A stretch of 64,000 bases of DNA from Caldicellulosiruptor acetigenus (lineage in GTDB: Bacteria > Bacillota > Thermoanaerobacteria > Caldicellulosiruptorales > Caldicellulosiruptoraceae), in the NCBI RefSeq assembly GCF_026914305.1, contig NZ_CP113866.1, forward strand, positions 2,608,001 through 2,672,000, in the 5' to 3' direction. The position numbers were made by a program, and so were the translations under genes. The first letter of the stretch is position 1. Each line of letters starts with the position of its first letter. This document shows positions 60,663-64,000 of this stretch, piece after piece. Below the pieces are notes generated by a model. That model ran no database searches. It saw only the letters and a list, made by a program, of their open reading frames with translations, and was not told the DNA's origin.

Positions 60663-63146
60663 TTATCTTCTCAGCTCAAGTTCAGCCCAGCGTGCTGCCA
60701 GGTAAGAGTGTTTGTAAAGAGTATTTGTCTTCTTATCAATAATTTTGTCTAAAACATCTTCAAGCTCGGCTGAGAATTTGGAATGTCTCTCTTTCAGTCT
60801 TGCCATGAAATACACAAATCTCCATGCCTTGAATAGTTCTTTTTGGGCCTGTGCCACTTTTTTAAGATTGCAAACGGCATAGATGCCGTTTATAAGCGCT
60901 TTTGAGACGTTCTTGTTCCCAACAAGGTCAGCAATTGCTTCTTTGAGCTTTTTCAAATCTTCAAACTCTTCCCAGCCAACAAAGTTTGCACCAAATGCAA
61001 AACAGTCCTTTTTCTTTCCATCTTCTCTTTCATACTCTTTTGCCTGGTCCAGATGATCACCGCAAACCATCGCTACCCTGTAAATGGGGTATTTTTTATC
61101 TGGTGCTATTTCAAAGCCCATCGAAAGGGTAACGTCTGGGTTGTGGCAAGAAAAGTTTCTAAACTCTGTGTAAATTTTATACGCTATCTGTGGAAGCACA
61201 TCCCACTGGCCAAGTATGCAAAAGTCATCCCCGCCTGCGTAGATGACCATGATATTACCATCTTGCTTTTTTACCAGTTTATTGAAGTAGTAGCCAAAGA
61301 AAAGCGAAAACTCCTCCGATAGAGTCATTACTCTTGAAATTGAATTATCTTTCCCAAGACCATCTTTAAAGATGCTTCCAAGATTGTCAACATCGCCTCG
61401 AACAATGCCCCATGTTTTAATTCCTTTTGCTGACTCTGCTATGTCATCTATAAGCATCAATACTTCTTCATTTACATCTTTGAACGGTACATGGGTTGAG
61501 ATGTCAAGGTCTTCATAAAACTCGCTCTCAAAACCCTGCTTTGAACCTTTTTGCCCTCTTTCAATTTCTTTTTTCTTTATCTGCAAATCTTCTATCCTGC
61601 TTCTGTCCAAAATCAGCGTGTTCGCAACGCTTTCATAGTGATTGGAAAATTCAATGGTTCTGCCAAACGCTTTAAGCACATTGTGAATGTTAAAAAATTC
61701 TGAAAACTCTTTTTCTTCTCCCCATGAGTCTATAATGAACAAACTTTTCATAAGCTCATCGCCAAGCTTTACAAAACTGTCACAAAATCTACAATAATCT
61801 GGGTTATCTTCCTTTGGCTCTATCTTCCTTCCACAGTGAGGGCATTTTAGGTCATGGTCTTCCCACGACTCGAAAAATTCCATTTTCTTCTCTTCCAGCA
61901 CATTCTTGAGCTTGCAAGCCTTCTTTTTCTGGATATTCCTTGAGACCCTATCAAAACAGTCTCCAAAGTTGCGTGCAAAGTCGTAAAGATCAACCTCTGC
62001 AGCTTCTAAAAGCACGTTAAGTGCTCCTCTGTGCGCAGAAAAGAGAATTTTGTCGATTTTTTGTTGATAATGTGAAATTTTTTCCATAAAATACCTCGGC
62101 ATCAAAAGGTAAAAGTGCCCTCCACCGTTGTATATAAGATTGCATACTGGCATGTTTTCTTCTTTTAGAATGTATCTTGCAATGGTGTCAAGCAAAAATG
62201 AGATGTAAAATGATTTTGCCTTTAGTGCTTTCAGAGCACCGTCCATACTTGTGTCAAAAACAAAGTCTTGAATTCCAGAGACATCGCCTTTCACAAGGCA
62301 AAAGTATGGGTAGTCACCTTTTTTTATCACAGATTCATTTCCAGGCAAAAGCTTTGTGTTGATTGCCTCCAAATCTCTTATTCTTTCATTTTCCTGCGAA
62401 AACTCTTTTTTCAGCTGCCTGTCCAGGCAAAATGCAATTGCAGCAGTTGATTTGCTGTGCGCCCAGAGAGAAATATCAGGCTGCGAATGGTAAAAGGCTG
62501 ATGGTACATTGTATGTGTAAATTCTAAGCAAGTTGTAAACGGCTGTTGCAAAGTCTTCTAAGTCAAATGAACTTTCAAAGCCATCTCTCAAAATGCTTAT
62601 CTTCCTTGAAAACTCTGCCCATAGGCTTTGGTAATCTTCTTTTGCACTTGAGCTAAAACCTTCTATAGGATTTTCAACATTATACCTTTTCTTGAGAAGC
62701 TTATAAAAAGGCTTTTTCGGTTCTTTTTTATCTCTGTCAAGGCTTATCTGGGACAAAACAGAAATTAAGTACTTTGACTTGTCACCTGTTGATTCTTCTT
62801 CGCTTATGTCTTTCCTGTCAACTTTTGCTGAAATCTTGTCAGCAACGCTTATTAAAAGCTGCTGGTATGAAGATGGTCTGTGATGATACAGAACAAGAGA
62901 TGTGACTCCTTTTAAGCTTTCTGGCAAAAAATGTTCGACAAAAAACGCGCCCCACTCCTGATGTCGCGGAGCATACTTCCCTTCTGCCTGGTAAAATGCT
63001 TCATATTCTTTTGAGATGTTCTTTTTAGCATCTGGATTTTCTGTTCTTATATAAAATTTGCCGATATCGTGCAAAATCGCGCCAAGAAAGAGAGTATAGT
63101 CAAAGTTCCTATCTTCTTCTCTTTGATGAGCACTGTAAAAAATCAT
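60663..63146 (-). CDS. cas10: Cas10/Csm1 with HD and GGDD (type III-A)
   Basis: About 827 residues. The HD nuclease motif is at 26-27 (AILHDIGKF), zinc-finger cysteines at about 435, 438, 452 and 455, and the second Palm domain has GGDD at 638-641 (IYAGGDDFCIL). Both DNase and cyclic-oligoadenylate synthase sites look intact. ATG 63146 (AAGGTGG 9 nt upstream) is preferred over a longer frame from 63197. First gene of the operon, divergent from array E. No Csm6/Csx1 effector is present nearby. Confidence 0.95.
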   Translation of the reverse strand: MIFYSAHQREEDRNFDYTLFLGAILHDIGKFYIRTENPDAKKNISKEYEAFYQAEGKYAPRHQEWGAFFVEHFLPESLKGVTSLVLYHHRPSSYQQLLISVADKISAKVDRKDISEEESTGDKSKYLISVLSQISLDRDKKEPKKPFYKLLKKRYNVENPIEGFSSSAKEDYQSLWAEFSRKISILRDGFESSFDLEDFATAVYNLLRIYTYNVPSAFYHSQPDISLWAHSKSTAAIAFCLDRQLKKEFSQENERIRDLEAINTKLLPGNESVIKKGDYPYFCLVKGDVSGIQDFVFDTSMDGALKALKAKSFYISFLLDTIARYILKEENMPVCNLIYNGGGHFYLLMPRYFMEKISHYQQKIDKILFSAHRGALNVLLEAAEVDLYDFARNFGDCFDRVSRNIQKKKACKLKNVLEEKKMEFFESWEDHDLKCPHCGRKIEPKEDNPDYCRFCDSFVKLGDELMKSLFIIDSWGEEKEFSEFFNIHNVLKAFGRTIEFSNHYESVANTLILDRSRIEDLQIKKKEIERGQKGSKQGFESEFYEDLDISTHVPFKDVNEEVLMLIDDIAESAKGIKTWGIVRGDVDNLGSIFKDGLGKDNSISRVMTLSEEFSLFFGYYFNKLVKKQDGNIMVIYAGGDDFCILGQWDVLPQIAYKIYTEFRNFSCHNPDVTLSMGFEIAPDKKYPIYRVAMVCGDHLDQAKEYEREDGKKKDCFAFGANFVGWEEFEDLKKLKEAIADLVGNKNVSKALINGIYAVCNLKKVAQAQKELFKAWRFVYFMARLKERHSKFSAELEDVLDKIIDKKTNTLYKHSYLAARWAELELRR

Positions 63147-63299
63147 CTTTCTTGCCCACCTTCTTTTTTGTTGTGTATTCGACAGATTCAGTAACAAAGT
63201 TACACTTTATTCCATTATACAACAAAATATATTTGAAGAAAAGATTTACAGTCAAAAAACCTTATCTTAGTTCGAGCAGTTTTTTTCGATTATATAATA

Positions 63300-63719
63300 A
63301 AATACACTCAGTTTTGTAAACTGCAAAGTTCAAAAAATATGCGAAGTTGAAATTGCTATTTTCCAAGCAATAGCGATTCGATTTGCTGAGATCTGGAATA
63401 TTTGTGGCAAGGAAAAGGGCAGCGCTGAAATTTTATTCATTGTTTTTGAATATTTTGCGTATTTTTATTAATTTTGACCAAAAGTCATATCCGTCGACCT
63501 CAGGTGCAAAATTTTAAGAAGCTGATTTGTATTCGGTTTCATGCATGTGGACTGTAGGTTTGAATGGATTTCTGGCAGCAGCTGGATAGACGGAAAGGTT
63601 TGAAAGGCTTCTTTTCTTTTATGCAACTGGGTTTGTGTTGATTTTGAGGGGATGTATTAAAATAAAAACATTGACAGGGGTGCATAAAGTTGATATAATA
63701 AAATCAAGCTTTTCAACCT
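63300..63719 (+). promoter_or_regulatory. CRISPR leader E with strong promoter
   Basis: Between cas10 and array E. Contains ATATGCGAAG (63338), as in leaders A and D, an AGCAAT/ATTGCT hairpin, and a consensus promoter TTGACA (63671) - 17 nt - TATAAT (63694) placed 20 nt before repeat 1. Otherwise unlike leaders A-D; no gene in 63198-63719. Confidence 0.85.
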
Positions 63720-64000
63720 GTTTGTAGCCTTCCCTTTGGGGATTGAAACATAAGCATGGTTTCAACATAACGTATGCTAACTGCAGTTTGTAGCCTTCCC
63801 TTTGGGGATTGAAACCCTCTTGTTTTGGTTTAATGCTTCACAACTCCACACTTAGTTTGTAGCCTTCCCTTTGGGGATTGAAACAGAAGAACAAGGAAAG
63901 GGGGTATTACGATGACGGTGTGTTTGTAGCCTTCCCTTTGGGGATTGAAACTTTTTGTCAATTATCCTTGCCATCCTATCAATTTCGAGTTTGTAGCCTT
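63720..64000 (+). CRISPR. CRISPR array E (intact, continues past the window)
   Basis: Perfect 30-nt repeats at 63720, 63786, 63855 and 63922, and a fifth at 63989 cut by the edge. Spacers are 36, 39, 37 and 37 nt, all different. The repeat carries a TCCC/GGGGA stem and ends GATTGAAAC. Transcribed from leader E, away from cas10. Confidence 0.98.

Overview
The window looks like a low-GC, anaerobic, thermophilic Firmicute of the Caldicellulosiruptor/Thermoanaerobacter type. That assignment is inferred from AT-rich DNA with strong GGAGG-type ribosome sites, purR-spoVG, an [FeFe]-hydrogenase maturase (hydE), a type I-B cas operon of the Cst1/Cst2 kind, a type III-A operon, and 30-bp CRISPR repeats ending in GATTGAAAC. 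No rRNA or tRNA genes were seen.

Layout. (1) 1-7253, minus strand: type I-B operon cas6-cas8-cas7-cas5-cas3-cas4-cas1, with cas1 cut by the window edge. (2) 7.4-13.1 kb: membrane and exported proteins, including a DUF4129 protein, a divergent polysaccharide deacetylase and a large unknown secreted protein. (3) 13.1-20.5 kb, minus strand: spoVG, purR, a GGDEF-EAL protein with a dead GGDEF site, and a marR-ABC-ABC operon for a heterodimeric exporter. (4) 20.7-30.1 kb: a DUF554 protein, an MNT gene followed by a broken HEPN gene, an ABC-2 exporter, an M48 peptidase, a NarL-type two-component system, a small membrane protein and an AraC regulator. (5) 30.2-34.9 kb: queF under a preQ1-I riboswitch, then an rbsB-rbsA-rbsC-like sugar ABC operon, then a decayed second copy of queF that still carries the queF terminator. 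(6) 34.9-42.9 kb: an unknown protein, an MFS transporter, hydE, a class A penicillin-binding protein and unknown exported proteins. (7) 41.8-43.7 kb: transposon remains and a strongly structured non-coding stretch.

(8) 43.8-64 kb is a defence and mobile-element island. Four copies of one leader-plus-CRISPR cassette (A-D) lie on the plus strand. Three carry a TTGACT-17-TATAAT promoter; C has lost its -35. Each has zero to three spacers ahead of the same mutated terminal repeat; A, B and C then run into fossil repeats. They are interleaved with an Rpn-family nuclease, a DUF4258/YgiT pair, a DUF3368/UPF0175 toxin-antitoxin pair, and an MFS gene fused to an Rpn fragment. Next, on the minus strand, comes a complete type III-A operon (cas10-csm2-csm3-csm4-csm5), ending in a Cas6-like gene without the usual glycine-rich C-terminus. 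It is followed by a 45-residue membrane ORF and a nurA-herA pair. A healthy array (E) with its own TTGACA-17-TATAAT promoter starts divergently from cas10 and runs off the right edge.

How it fits together. All arrays carry the same repeat family, so the type I-B Cas6 at the left could supply crRNA to both effector complexes. Type III-A has an intact cyclase motif but no Csm6/Csx1 effector in view. Its nearest same-strand neighbours are nurA-herA, which makes that pairing and the replicated mini-CRISPR cassettes the most interesting parts of the window.
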